NCBI GenBank assembly: GCA_002099365.1
Contig: MSED01000015.1
Span: forward strand, 1,798,001 to 1,862,000
Direction of reading: 5' to 3'
DNA: 64,000 bases
Source of the DNA: Phialophora verrucosa
Taxonomy: Eukaryota > Ascomycota > Eurotiomycetes > Chaetothyriales > Herpotrichiellaceae
Shown here: piece by piece, positions 12,201 to 25,361 of the stretch
Layout of the letters: every line of letters begins with the position of its first letter
Position numbering within the stretch: the stretch's first letter is position 1
Program-made: the position numbers and the translations under genes
Notes under the pieces: model-generated
Told to the model about the DNA's origin: nothing
What the model saw: the letters and a program-made list of their open reading frames with translations, nothing else
The model's database searches: none

Positions 12201-12945
12201 CGAATTGGAAGTCCCTCTGGCTGCCACGAAATACGGGGTCAAACATTGCCCAGTGAGAAGAGGCCGATAGCTGGTTGTTGGAAAAGAGCAGGAGCTGGTC
12301 TGGCTTCACATTTAATGTCAATGCTTCACCTCATGCGCATACACAGCACCGTATTGCGCGTCACGCATTAAGCTCGACCCGAATGCAGCCCACAAAATCC
12401 GATCGCACGACAAGAACATCACACGCAATCCACCAGCTTACGGCCCTCTTGTCGATGTTGATGAACGAGTTCAGGGAAACCGATCGATAGCTACACCTTG
12501 CTAACTCTCCCTGCTTGCACGTTGTCCGCACACAGATTCATGAGGAGGCCCAAGTCTGGGATCCCCGGGGTTGGATCGGCATCCCGGCCGAGCAGACCGG
12601 AAGGCGTCCTCACTGTAATAGCCGAAGTCGCCCTCGATCCAGCGTGAACACATACACGTTGCTGTGAAAGAAGTACACGTCTCTCCACATTATTCCCCAC
12701 GGCTTCTCTCCGCGCGGCTGAATGCAGCACGAATTTAGCCGGACTATAGAGGACTTCCCTCATGGAGCGTCCAGCCGAGAAGGGTTATATCACCAAGGAT
12801 GGCGATGGCGAGTGACCGAGGCGGCATGTAACGCAGACACCATCGTTGCAAGGTAAAATCAATCTAGAAAGAAATCTCCACGCCGCACCGAATCCAGTGA
12901 GACTACACCAAAAACAAACGAAGAAAGGGTAATCAACGCGACACA
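9245..12945. other. Large gene-poor region
   Basis: This region contains the MFS promoter on the left and the Gfo/Idh promoter on the right. The longest frames (9749-10366, 10581-11018 and 11107-11376, all minus) contain hydrophobic or structured-looking stretches but no motif I recognise, and no splice joins that extend them. It could be old, eroded coding DNA; I cannot name a source. Confidence 0.5.
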
Positions 12946-14408
12946 ATGACTTCCTCTCCCATCCGTCTCGGCATAATAGGCTACGGCTTCTCGGCCAAGT
13001 GCTTCCACCTCCCTTTCATCAACGCCTTGCCCGCCGACTTCAAGATAGTGTCGTTCTTCCAGCGATCAGAGCCACCAAAGGACCCCAAGGCCGCGGAACC
13101 GGGCTCGCATTGCACGGTCGACTATCCCGACGTTAAGCACTACAGTCGGAAAGAGGAGTTCTTCGCCGACGAGGCCATTGACGCCGTGATTGTCTGCAGC
13201 AGACAAGACACGCACGCCGAGTATGCCACCAGGGCTCTGAACGCCGGAAAACACGGTACGTAAGTCTGAATGTGTGGATGGATGGGCAGATTGAGGGGGT
13301 TGTTTCATGCAGATGCTGTCATGACCGCGAGCGAGGAACGTTGGCTAAGCGGCGCGTGAACTAGTTGTCGTGGAGAAGGCGTTCACCAGGACGACGGCAG
13401 AGGCCGATGAACTGATCGCCCTGGCGAAGGAGAAGGGCAAAATCTTGACAGTCTTCCAGAATCGAAGATGGGTAAGGAGCCGTTTTCTTTTCATTTTTCT
13501 AGGGCTTTTGTTTCTCACTTAGCACCCCTCAGGACAATGACTTCCAAACCCTCCGCCACTTGATCGCCAAAGACGCCCTCGGCACGATCAAGGAACTAGA
13601 AATCCACTACGACGTCGACTTCCCCTTCTGGATGCGCAGTAAGTCTTTTCCTTCTCAAACTCCCCACTGGTCGGCTCCTAGTAGTGGCGGCGGCGGCGAT
13701 GATGATGCTAAACTGTCCGGCCCACAAAGATATGAACAAGAAGGAATACTCGCCCGGCGACGGTATGACATTCGGCCTAGGAAGCCACACACTCGACCAG
13801 GCGCTCCTCCTCTTCGGCCGCCCCTCCACCGTTGCGGGCTTCCTCCGCGTGTTGAGAGGCATCGACTCCGAGGTGGAAGACTCCTTCACCGCCATCCTGC
13901 AGTACGAGGGCGGCCAAAAGGACCTGCTCGTGACGGTCAAGACCAATGTCGTCTCCCCACTGAAGGATCAGTTGAAGTATGTCGCTAAGGGGACAAAAGG
14001 GAGTTACGTCAAGGTCTGTTAAATTTCTTTGGTTCCTTTGTTCTGGCTTCTGATCGTTGCTTGTAGCACGGCTCGTGTATCCAAGAGGCACAGATCCTCG
14101 GCAAACCCTCCCTTCCAGTGACAGACAGCTCCTTTGGTCACGAACCACCTCATCTGTACGGTCTGCTCACAACCAAGAACGAGCCCTTCGATCGTGCCCA
14201 TCAAATTCACGAGCCTGACGTGAACTTGTGGGTGGGTCGATATCCCACACTCCCGGGCCACTGGCTAGGCTTCTACGAGAACTTGAGGGATGCGATCCGC
14301 GGAAAGGCTGAGATTGCCGTGCAGCCCGAACAGAGCCGGGATGGAATCCGGTTGATTGAGTTGGTGAGGGAGAGTAGTCAGACGGACGCGATTGTCAAAT
14401 GGCACTAG
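12946..14408 (+). CDS. Gfo/Idh/MocA-family NAD(P)-dependent oxidoreductase
   Basis: Exons 12946-13255, 13365-13471, 13533-13638, 13730-14013 and 14067-14408 give 382 residues, typical for the family. The Rossmann fold opens with GIIGYGFSAK (residues 9-18), and the conserved EK of the cofactor/substrate site is in HVVVEKAFTRTT (about residue 107). The C-terminal alpha/beta substrate domain follows, with GMTFGLGSHTLDQALLLFG, where the H and D positions match the usual catalytic region. Enzymes of this group oxidise or reduce sugars, inositols or dihydrodiols in the cytosol; fungal members of this type are often annotated as generic NAD-binding oxidoreductases. The ATG sits in a good A-rich context (ACACAATG). 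All introns are 52-109 nt with GT-AG ends. Confidence 0.9.
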
Positions 14409-15289
14409 ATGAACCCGGAAGGAAGTGCATGTGTGCGAAAGACCAGTGGAGCAGAAAAGGGGGTATAGTATTCAACCGGCCCAGCTCCATGCAGCTTGAG
14501 CAGCATCGGAACTGCGCACCTGTATATTCCCATCGACCCTCCTCTTGCCGTGCTGTTTCCCTCTCGAAGACTCCTTTGTAACCTTTCACCCTGATAGCAT
14601 AATCCAGACGCAGTCCATTGATAGACCAAAGTACAGCCTGACCCAGTAAACAAGCGCAAAGCAGAGAGTGATTACGCGATGATAAAACGTCAACGCCCCG
14701 ATTGTCGCCTTGGGTCCAACACTTGATTCCCAGTGAACCAGACTCTTTTGGAAAGGCGGCCCTCGCAGCTTTCAGCATCCACACCGATGGACAAACGCAA
14801 TTGAGGTTGATTCCCTTCCAACAACGCCATTGCTTCCTCCAAGGCCATGTCATGTTGCTTGGTAGCCAGAGACAAAGAGCAGCGATAGTCCCTGGGCTTC
14901 TCGCAGCTCCTGCTAACCGCCCAGGTCGAATGTACGTTCCTGTTACGTGAATACCACCTGTTTCCTCGATGCTGTTGACCTGGCCTCCAGGACTGGATAC
15001 TCCGTCACCCCACCTCCTTCACTTTTGTACCCAAGAATTCCTGGACTCTCCTCGTCTCCCTCCAGACAGTGCTGAAACGCCGACAGGAACCACATGAACG
15101 AAAGAAATCGCTGCAGAACAATCCCCTTCCCCGAACACGCTATGTGAAAGCATCATCACAGACACCAACACATGCATAACGAACAACCCCACCTATGCAG
15201 TGCCCTGTACACCGAAGATATGCTGGAAAAGCAACACAACTCCGCGCATACAAAACTGGTCATGTCCAGGTCATGTCCTCATAAGTCAT
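14409..15289. other. Convergent intergenic region
   Basis: This region lies between the 3' ends of the oxidoreductase (+) and the low-complexity protein gene (-). It presumably consists of 3' UTRs; no gene-like feature is visible. Confidence 0.6.
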
Positions 15290-16598
15290 TCAACCCCAGA
15301 CCGAGGTTGTGCCAATTTTGGTGGAACCCCAAACACCACTTCCAGCGCGCCAAGTGCTCATCCCGGTATTCGAGGACTCCTTCTGATTATTCACGTTTGA
15401 GTTCGCTGAACCCGCCCGGTCAGCGTTCTGATCGTTCGAGCCAAATCCGTACCCTAGTGAAGAAGGCAGAGGTGATGTTGTCCGCTTGTTGATCGATTGA
15501 TTTGGAGCCTGCTGGACATTGGGACGGCTGCCGATGGGTCCCATGCCGCCTGCGACCGGCGCCGTCGTTGATTTGGAGATCTGTCGGGAGTGGGCCGATT
15601 CCTCCCCGGTCGGAGACGTTGATGCCTTTCCAGAAGCTGCGCCATCGAATGTACCGAATCCTGGCGCTTGTGTAGACGGCGAGGTCATCTTGTCGCCAAG
15701 GGAAGCTTCTTGACCGGAAGCTGCGTTGGCTTCACCTTGGGGGCTGAAGGGATCAGCGCCTCGAGGAGAAGGGCCGCGAGGAGCTCCTGTCACACCGCTG
15801 GACACCGGCCCAGCCTGGTCTCGATTAACATCCTCCTGAGAAAAGGGCACTTGTCCGACGAAGGCGGCAGGGTCGCCGCCATACAAGGCGCGATGCTGAC
15901 GAGCAATCAGATCCCGGCGGCCCTCTTCACTGAGAGTGCTGGGACTCATGGAGCGATCGGATTTATTCGATGACATATCCGCCAGCACACTTCGATTATA
16001 CTGCTGTTCTTGATGGTAGTTGCGAAGTTCTCGCTCCCGCTGGGCCGCCATTCTCCTTTTAGCCTGCAGCATCTGATCGGCATCTCCTTGCCGGCCATGC
16101 CTCTGGGAGGCATAGAAGCTCTGGAGATTCGCGGCTGGATGTGGTCGTGAAGGGTCGAAGTCGCCTCCTGCATGACGGCCGCCATGCGGTCGGGGCCCTG
16201 GATGGAATCAGTTCGTGGTTTTCTTTTTTGGAGAGCCACATCCAATTATCGCTTACCAAAGTCTGCTCCGGGGCGCATTGCGCCCATCGGACGTGGTCCG
16301 CCAGCATAAAATTTGCCACTCTTGATGAGGTTATCCATGGCTCGGTCCACCTCTGTTGTCCAGTCAATATTTGCGTTTCCACTGCCTTGTCGCCAAACGC
16401 ACCTTCAAATTGGGTGGCAAAGGCGATACCATCCTCCCGCTGAGAGGTAGAACTCGCGCCTGTATATACGGTAAGCATCAGTAAAAGGATGCTTCGGACG
16501 AGATGTAGCCCACCTGATCTTGATGGGGGAGGCGGCTGCTCCCATGATGGCTGCCGGCCTGGTTGTTGCCATCCTTGAGGCTCGTATTGAAATGACAT
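15290..16598 (-). CDS. Conserved fungal low-complexity protein, function unknown
   Basis: Exons (minus) 16598-16514, 16459-16403, 16352-16257 and 16197-15290 give 381 residues. The protein opens MSFQYEPQGWQQPGRQP and continues with a short ordered segment, FATQFEEVDRAMDNLIKSGK. Next comes a basic helix (QMLQAKRRMAAQRERELR then NYHQEQQYNRSVLADMS) and EEGRRDLIARQHRALYG. The remainder (about residue 195 to the end) is Ser/Pro/Gly/Asn-rich and probably disordered, with VWG near the end. Splice phases agree at each join. I recognise the pattern as a widespread ascomycete hypothetical protein but know of no assigned function. There is no signal peptide or membrane segment. The coiled, charged middle part could mediate protein or nucleic-acid binding; that is inference only. 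Confidence 0.75.
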
Positions 16599-19500
16599 AT
16601 CTCAATATATATGTGGGCGCTGCTAGCTCAAGGGTCCTGGGTAACGTGCGCGCCGAGAATATATGGTCGGCGAGGTCGGTAGGCAATGGCTCGAAGGCTA
16701 AAGACTCGCTGTCGAACAAATGAATTAGCCACGCCTCGAATACAACGATGATATGAGCAGATGAATGCGACTGGCTAGGATGGAAGAAGAGGAAACGTGC
16801 ATATTGGGTCGAAGAGGGGTTTAGACAATGGTGCGTGTCTGGTTCGGTTGCTTTGCCATTCGGTGCGGGCGACGGGTGGGGAGTGCTCTCATTTTTCTCG
16901 CCCATCGGCCACCTGGAACCAATGGTAATGGCGCGATTCGTCCTGTCGCTCAACTCGCCCGAAAGTCCATGGCAATGGGACGCGGATTGATGGGGGGTTG
17001 TTGACTTACACAACAAGGAGCTCAAGTCCCGGGGTCGTCGCGGAAGTGCAGGGAGCAGGTGGTACTGCAGGGAGGGGCGTGAAGGGAGCCTGCACACTGC
17101 GACGGCAGGCGACACCAAAAAAATACAAGAAAGAACAATGGGAAAATCGCAGGCGCGGAGAAGATGGGGAGGGTCAGAAAAAAGTTCGGCGATGAGAACG
17201 AGGTTGACGTTAGCACCACTTTTGGCACCCGACATCCACGAGGGCGAGAGGGAAATTCGAAGGGCCCTTGTAACCTCATGCAAGCGAGTCAAGGGCACCC
17301 GAAGTGGGAGCGGGCGGCATCCACAATCTGTACCACCTGCCCTTGGTGCCTCCCGGTTGAATCGACGGAAGCCCATCAGTCCGGAAGCTTCGCTCCTGTC
17401 TGTCGGAATGAGCGACACGGCGTAGCCCTTCGTGAGATTCTTGTCGTTACTATGGAGGACTCTCTATGACAGCCGGTACGACAGCAGCAGCATCGAGACA
17501 TTGTAAATGGCCGGCCGAGGTGTTTTCAACCAGTTCTCACTGCATCCGTGCCTCGTGCTGGATAAAAAACCGACGAGCGACTGCCGGGGCATTGGACGAG
17601 ACAACGGCGCAGGCGGGTCATCCCTACCCATCACTATGCACAAGCTAACGATGACTGGCTTAAGTAGCTGGGTAAGCGGCAACACTAAGTGCAAACTCCC
17701 TCAGAGTCGATGTCTGAGGGTTGAAAGAAACTTGACTGATGACTGGTGATTGTGTTTTCTGCACTTCCACTGATGCATCGACATCACCCGCTTCCAGAAG
17801 AATCTGATAAGGAAAAGAAGTCGAAGTCGAAGCCTGGCCAGGTTCCTCCTTGACCCAGCTGGCGACGCCAGCATCGTGGTTATTTCGGTAGCAGCCCGGC
17901 CCAGAAAACTACGAAGCAAATTGTCTCTCCGTGGTGGAGCCAAGAGGATGCCGGTAAATTATTTCGCATGGTCAGGTGGGGTGAAAGCATATGTCTACAC
18001 GGTACGAGTACGTCTATGCTTGTTTGCCTTTCAAAGTGAACAACCTCACTGCCCTTCCGCTCCACAAATTAATGCGAATAACCTGAAGCATTCGATGCTC
18101 ACAGCTTTTGGAAAGCGAGAAGCATCTGAGGCGACTCTCAAACTACTGTGCAAGAAGGAGCAGAAAAGAACGGTCTTTTGTACCATGAACCACAAGGATG
18201 TGGGATTGCTACCCCTCAATCACCTTCGCACGAACGACCCAACACCTGCACGTTATGCATCTACCAATCCGAACCGTCCGCCTCTTATGGAGGCCACTGT
18301 TCATGGGGTACGTCGTCCGAGGCGGTTTCTCGTTCTCACCTTCATCCTTTTTCTCATGCGCTACCCTTGAAGTCGTGCAAGGTGACAGTTTACGGTCATT
18401 AGGCAGCCACCTCACATCCCCATCGGTACAGACTCCCTGCAGGCAAAGAATATGAGTACCCCGAATACCGGCAATTTGTCGTAATCAACACTGATTGTGC
18501 TGGCGACGAGGTCGCTCTGTTGGCTGGGAGCTGAAGTAGAAAATTAAATGCACTCGTCTCCAAGCGTGAGCATCTTGGTCAAAGATATCCCCAGAAGACG
18601 ACCGCTGTGCTTGCCCGTGATTCGGTCCAGTTTGTGATATCTGCAAGTCCTCCAATTTCGGATTGTTCCACCAAGTGATCACTGGATTTCGGGCCACTAG
18701 CGACCACCAGGCACATCAGTATGAGATCGGCCCAGCTTCGAGTCGAGGCTCTGAAGTTATGAGGCTGTCCTTTTGATCACCTGAATCACAGCCCAAAAGC
18801 CATGCGCGGCAAGAGTGAGATATGCTTGGAGATGCTCGTAACCGCCACGGCAGAGTTGGATCTGGGATTGTGCTATCCTCTCAAACGACAATTGGCTGTC
18901 TTCGCCGCAGGAAATCTGCTGATTTTCGCTTCCCGCACCCATGTCATCTGGACGTTTAGATCGTGACGACAACAGAAGCAATCAGGCCTAGCCCTTTCCT
19001 CCAGACCAGATTGACAGCGAAACGGATTTGCTGTTTTCATAGGTCGGAACTTCAGACTCTTTGCAATTGACTCATTGGAGCTCACGTATAGACATCAACC
19101 TGATCTAGCAGTCAAGCTCGAGTGTCACCGAAACTGCTGCAAGAATAAGGGTGAAGTGAATCGTACGTGACTGCTGAGGACCTTGTCACTCTACATTGAT
19201 GTTAGAGGCAACATACGAGGATAGTTTCAGGGATCATTGGCCAGTTGAGTCAGCCCAGATTGCGGAGGACAGCAGTCGGTCTAAATATGGAAACGTGCAA
19301 CAGAGGGTGTGGTCAGAATCTTAGGAGGGCACTTCGGCTCACAAATTCGGTCTCATAAAGGATGCGATCTCTCAGCTTGCCAAAGGCTGAGCGTGCTGAC
19401 TCAATCACACGGTCAAGTGGTCTATTCACGACGAGACGGTACAGAACAAGCAAGAAGCAGCGAGGCGATCTAATTCCTCAGGCGGCAGCTCGTTCGACGC

Positions 19501-20991
19501 CGCAATTTGTGGCTTCAAGACTTGGTCGCGTCATGTTTAGGTTGTTCCGGCGTGTGCTTTGATCATTCTGCGGCCCTGCCGGAGAACGGTACGGAGTACC
19601 TTGAACTCCCTGTGCCGAAGGGCAAACACATGTTTCTCGAGACGCGACGCGCTAGTTCTAATCTGAGAAGTGCGAGGTAACCACTCACGCACTGCATAAA
19701 TGGGGAGTACGGTGAAGATCAAGGGACGACACCTGATGCACGACCATCAGGGCAAATGACCGAAGCCCGCCCTCAAGGAAGGGCAACCAATGTTTAGAAT
19801 AGGTCGAGTTCAATAGGAAGTCAAGTCATCGGCGTATGCATGGCAGGACAGCCATGCTGTGTAACGTAACCAACTTGCACCTGGAAGTTCTGGCTGCGCT
19901 GAACGATGGTTCAAGCCTGGTAAGCGGAACACCCGAGCGCGCGAAGCTGAAGGCAAGTGTTCTCAGTGAAGACCAGTAACTGCTGTCCGTAGTGGCAATG
20001 ACTGTAGATTGCTTGCTTGCCGTACAGTACAACCTAAAGGGGAAGTCCTTGAGTACTCTTTTGTAGGGATCTCCTTTCTTTGTTGAAAAGACTGCCACTG
20101 TGCTCCCTAAAGTTAACGGCTTGGCACTAAAATAACCGTTCCAGGGTCTGGCACCTCGAAGGACGATTCCTCTTGGGGCGGTCCACAGGCGGCCATCCCG
20201 CTAACCTACTCGTACCGTTAGCCACGGGCGTTGACTCTCGGAGGCCCTCCAGTGCTCCGTACAACGCAGCGCAACGCACCGCAGCAGCAACCAGGAACGA
20301 GCAACAAGCGAGCATCATCTCGTTACAGAACTGCACTGCATCCTTGACCACTTTCACCTCTCACCTACCTACCTCCTCACCACCTACTCCTGGACCAATC
20401 CTCGTGCAAACCTGAGCATTTCTTCCTCCCGGCACGCGCCTAGCAGTCCTATTCTACTCTGCTCGCATTCTCAACCCTGTATATCGCCAGTATTCCCTCC
20501 CCGAAGAAAGGCAACCCCAGCAGCCTCAAGGCGACCATACCGCCGTCCAACCGCGAACTTCCTACAATTGCACCTGGAAAACGAACCCTACATCTTTGCT
20601 GAAGACAACCTCTCAGATCTTGCAAGAATTTCGCCCATTGATCTCCATCCCCTGTCGCTGCCCTCGACGGGCTTACTCAGATAAGTACATCCGAACGTCA
20701 AGGTTCCTGCCCTGGCAAGCAGGGAGTCTTCCTGGAGACATCTGGCTACGCTGTCTGTCGTGTTTCAAACTTTCCTGGGTGTGGTAGTGGTCGTCACTAT
20801 CAAGCCTCACATCTCGCGCCTTGCCAACCGACCTCGATCCATCTGTGCCCTCCAAACCGCGACGGGGCTCTTGCCCTCTGCAAAATATACTCGAAGGTGG
20901 AAAATTTCACACGTCGTATTCTGGTGGATTGGTTCTCGCTTTCTCTGTTAAATCGAGTTCCTCTGAGATCTTGTCACCGCTGGAGTATCAT
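16599..20991. other. 4.4 kb gene-poor region, divergent promoters
   Basis: The flanking genes diverge from this gap. Open frames such as 16405-17418 (-) and 17876-18370 (+) show no domain, and their composition looks like untranslated or intergenic DNA. From about 20200 to 20990 the plus strand is C/T-rich with CTACCTACCT-type runs, as in long fungal 5' leaders, so the Cid1-like mRNA may begin far upstream. Nothing else is supported. Confidence 0.5.
17698..17720. other. Perfect short inverted repeat (hairpin)
   Basis: The arms CCCTCAGA and TCTGAGGG are separated by 7 bases. The hairpin sits in gene-free DNA with no T-run or adjoining gene, so its role is unknown. Confidence 0.5.
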
Positions 20992-23900
20992 ATGAGTTAC
21001 GGCGCGCCGGAAGATGATGGGAACTCTGCACCAATCCAGATGACCGTGCCATCTACGAAGGCCTTCCAATCTAACATGCAAGCGGACGCCAAACGCAGTC
21101 CTCCCTCTTCTAGTGGAAGGAGGACTCACGCCTCCTCGCAATCCAAATCCATGCCGTCTACTCCCTTCCAACGTCCCGAATCCAGAGCCTCCCCTTCTCC
21201 AGAGCCCCCGACCAAGAATGGCTCACCTCTCTCACTGCCTTCCGACAAGAGCCATACGCCTCCCGCAGGCCGGAAACAGTACGGAGGGTGCAAATATGAA
21301 ACAGGGATGCAAAGAGCACGGCGACGTGTTCCTTACTCGCTGGGATCGGATCCCTTGGAGAGAGTGAAATCGGAGTTGAAGGTCCGATTGACACGCGAGG
21401 AGGACGAGAGACTGACGCAGGACGTACAAAAGCTCTACGAGGAGTTACAACCCACCGCCGAGAGCGAAGAGAGACGGTCAAGATTTATTGAGAAACTCGG
21501 CAAAATCCTCCGCGAAAGGTGGCCTACATCATCCACCAAGGTCAACGTGTTTGGGTCCACCGGGAACAGTCTGGGGACTTCTGATTCAGATGTCGATATT
21601 TGCATCACGACCGACTGCAAAGAGATGGAGCGAGTATGCAATATCGCAGAACTACTCGCCAGGCATGGAATGGAAAGAGTCGTATGTGTTTCTTCCGCCA
21701 AGGTGCCCATTGTCAAGATCTGGGATCCCGAATTGCAAGTCGCCTGTGATATCAATGTCAACAATCCGCTGGCTTTGGAGAATACACAAATGGTGCGGAC
21801 CTACGTGAGTATCGACAGTCGGGTGAGACCTTTGGCCATGATCATCAAATATTGGGCAAAACGAAGGATTTTGAACGACGCTGGTATGTCATCCTTAGAT
21901 TTCCTCCCCGCAGTTGGTACTGATATTTCTCAGCTCTTGGGGGCACGCTGAGCTCCTACACATGGATATGTCTTGCCTTGAATTTCCTGCAGACGAGAGA
22001 TCCTCCCATCTTGCCTACTCTACAGCAACAGCCGAACTTGCAACCGAAAGAAGTGGCGGGAGTGAATGTGTCCTTTGACCGCAACGTCGAGGCTTACAAG
22101 GACTACGGCCGCCGGAACAAATCTTCTCTGGGAGAACTGCTGTTTCATTTCTTCCGCTACTACGGACACGAGCTCGACTTCGAGCACAATGTTGTTTCAG
22201 TAAGGCTGGGCCGCTGTCTTTCAAAGGTCGAGAAGGCGTGGCACCTGCTGCAGGACAATCGCCTCTGTGTCGAGGAACCTTTCAATCTGTCGAGGAACTT
22301 GGCCAACACGGCGGACGACACGTCGATGCGAGGGATCCATCTGGAGCTCCGGCGGGCTTTTGACTTGATCGGTGACGGAAAACTCCTGAAGTGCTGCGAA
22401 CAATTTGTCTATCCGCCAGACGAAATCAAGCCTTCGGAGATGTTCGTTCCACCTTCCGCACGCCCGGTGATCGCCCAGTTTCCAACGCAGCCGTCGCGTG
22501 GAAGGGGTAACGTGGCGCGTGGTGCTAGGAGTGCTACTTCGTTGGGCAGGGGTGCGGACGGACGGCGGTCATCGAACCCCTCCGTGCGCAACACCAACTA
22601 CGTGCGTAATCTTCCGTATTCGATGATGACACAGGAACAACAACTTCAGCAGCAACACCAGCAGCATCTGCTGCACGATCAGCTGTTCCAGCAGTACCGA
22701 TACCTACAGATGCAGGAACAGGAACTCAGAATGCAGCTATATCAACAAAGTCTACAGCAGAGGGGCTTGATGGCGACGTATGGTCAACAACCATACGGCC
22801 AATATACCTCGCAGGACGACGGCGATATGAACGGCATTGGTCGAGCTCCGCTGTCGGCACCATTGTATCAGAACGGCTTCCCTCGATCACCCTACCTTTC
22901 GGCAAGTCAACTCGGCCAAGGTGTGTCCACAAATCCTCCCTCGCCGAGGCTGAATCCAGGTCTTCCGGATATGCGCAGATATTCACGGCGCACCTCCGTA
23001 ACACAGTCATCGCTAGGGGGATCGCTGCGGGCGCAGTCACAGCCCGCAAGAGCGGTGCCCCTCACTACTTTGGGACAAGTACATCGGCCCGACATTGCCA
23101 GTCTACAGGACGCTTCCATGGGTCGTAGGTCTTCGGCATCATCAACGTCTCAGGCAGAAGCGTACGCGGGTTCTGTTGAGAACGGCTACAGTATCGCTGG
23201 TTCGCTATACGATCCGGCGCGCAGGCCGGCTGAGTATGTGGGATACTATGTTGGTCAATCGCCGTCGTTATCCGCTTATACTCACAGCACCGCCATCTCT
23301 CCGGTCCCGTCGCACGTTGGCCTTGCCATCCAAAACGGCGGCCTGTCTCCACGGCTCGCACCAGCCTCCACTCGGCCTTCGGGAGTGGTGCATACGCCAC
23401 CGCTGCAAACGGCCGTTCCCGCCGTGCCGCAATCAAAGCCTGATACAGCGTCAAGGCAATCCGAGAGAGTCGATAGCCAGGCCGAAGCAGCCAAGTCTAG
23501 ATCAGGGCCATTGATCGTAGATGGCTCGATCAATTCTCCGCGGCGAACGCGTACAGCCCTGTCGCTCAACGATCCAGAGGATAATATCAATTTCAGTGGG
23601 TCGACCTCAGAAGACATGGCATTTGACACACCCTCAAGCTCGGATGAACAATCCCAAGACGCCTTCGAAAATGGTCCTCATGGTCGGGGTTCGCCGATCA
23701 GTGCTAATGGGTTACGGAAGCACACCCTTGCCAATGGTAGCCCGGAATATGTGAATGGACACTTGCCAGTCAGAGTCTCATCAGTGCAGTCACACAACGG
23801 AGCCGCCAGACCAGCGGAGCCGGCGAGGTCGACGGGTCTGACTGCAATGAAGAGAGCAGGTGGTGGGGCGTGGCCTATTGACAGACAACTGTCTGCGGTG

Positions 23901-24242
23901 GAGGAGGTTCGCACGCCCACGCCGAAGGGTGAGACGCTCACATGTGGAGGTTCCTCAGATCAGGATGATCCCATGCCTAGGGGTGCGACGGTGTTGAACA
24001 GCCAAGGGTACGGTCTCGAGAACCCGCTTACGTCACGGACGAATGGAATAGGTGGAATCGCCAGTGCCTCTGCTCAAGACGCCGGTTCAGCTCTTGGTGC
24101 TGGTGGGAGCAGCGGCTGGCAAATGCCCAAGAAAAAGAAGAGCAAGAGGAAGACGGTCAAATCGGAAAATGATGCGCAGACGGTGAACCTCTCCGGTGGA
24201 GAAACGCTGCCTGCCGACGAATTCCTCCGAAAAGGCGGTTAG
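20992..24242 (+). CDS. Cid1/Trf-type non-canonical poly(A)/poly(U) polymerase
   Basis: Exons 20992-21883 and 21934-24242 give 1066 residues. Residues 1-110 are Ser/Pro-rich and disordered. The nucleotidyltransferase core has FGSTGNSLGTSDSDVDICI (about residue 186), with the G-S pair and the metal-binding DxD; the third Asp is probably in the VACDINVNN segment. ALGGTLSSYTW follows the intron. The PAP-associated domain lies around residue 350 (GELLFHFFRYYG). The C-terminal half is disordered, with a Q-rich block at about 525-565 and a basic KKKKSKRK tail near the end. Family members add U or A tails to RNAs in cytoplasm or nucleus and influence mRNA decay. An in-frame ATG at 20821 would add 57 residues; 20992 is preferred because the extra part looks like leader sequence. 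Confidence 0.87.
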
Positions 24243-25361
24243 GCACTCCTTTGGAGATTTGCATGACCAGCAGCGTATTAGGCGTGCCCAGCTTGCGACA
24301 CTGCCGCCCGCCATCTCAACGTTGGATCGTTTGGCAGCTGTGGCATGCAGATGGACCGGGCTTGAGGCAAAGAAGCATTTTGATATCAGCAGCACACATC
24401 TAGTCGCTACGTGTATTTTTGGGTTATGCATGGACCAAAATTGTTGGCGTTTTGTCGATCTAACAGGAGCAGCAAACCCGATTGGGATGCAACGAATGAG
24501 GTGGCAGTGGCGTTCTTCAGCACCGGCGGCACCATTTCACATACCCCGACAGTTGGTGTGCATTCACACATATATGGCTCGGTAAAAGCGAATATCCGAC
24601 CACTCAAGGAGTCCAAGGGGCTCGACGCCGCTTCGACTAGAGATATTACGGCCTCGAAAGAAAGTCGGATTTTATGACTTGGCAGAGGCGGCCTCCGGAC
24701 GATGATGAAATGGCATTGGGAACGGATGCATTGAGACAAGCCAGCCATTGATACTTTTTTCCTTTTGCTGATTGCAAGCTGTACGAAACAAAACGAGCGG
24801 CACAGGGGCCAAAAAGCGGACACAGGCTTGACCGCCAGATGCCCGAACCAAATCACTAAAAAAGAGACTGGAAGAGTTTCGCAAGCCTCAAGAGGGAATA
24901 GGGGAAGGGGACTGCCTGTAGATGACTAGAATAGCGAGATTGAATGGAAGAGACTGTGACTATTGTTAAACAAAGCGGCGCCGAGGCTGAGGCTGAGGCC
25001 GGCGAGGCTGAGAATTTCGTACGACTCGGAATCGGTGCAAAGGGATCTCGCCGCTTGGCTCTCATTGGACGGTGCCTTGCATGAATCGTGTTCCTGGTCT
25101 CGACCCGCCAATCATGATTCATCATTGGGATTTTATTGTCCTCGACGCAATCAAGCGTCTGCCACATGTCGCAGGCGACATGATTCCTTAACGTCGTGAT
25201 CTCTCTGGATCCCTCTTTCATGTCACACCACTGCTCACGCCACTCCATCGGCACCACCCAAAAAAGACTCTCCAATTGAAGGAGCTTTCACCTTGACTTC
25301 ACCCAGCGGCGCTTCATGCGAAGATAACACGACGCCCGTCCTCCGACCTGCGACGCCAGCA
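24243..25361. other. Intergenic: Cid1-like 3' UTR and squalene epoxidase promoter
   Basis: These are tandem genes on the plus strand. No conserved frame lies on either strand. A minimal upstream ORF (ATG at 25316, stop at 25327) lies near the right end. Confidence 0.6.
25316..25327 (+). promoter_or_regulatory. Possible minimal upstream ORF (3 codons) before squalene epoxidase
   Basis: An out-of-frame ATG-CGA-AGA-TAA lies 35 nt upstream of the proposed start at 25362. If transcribed, ribosomes would meet it first, which could dampen translation. Its presence in the mRNA is not shown. Confidence 0.35.

Noticed and set aside
16405..17418. 337-codon open frame on the minus strand
   Set aside because: It overlaps real exons 1 and 2 of the gene at 15290-16598 in another frame, is low in family-like motifs, and extends into promoter DNA.
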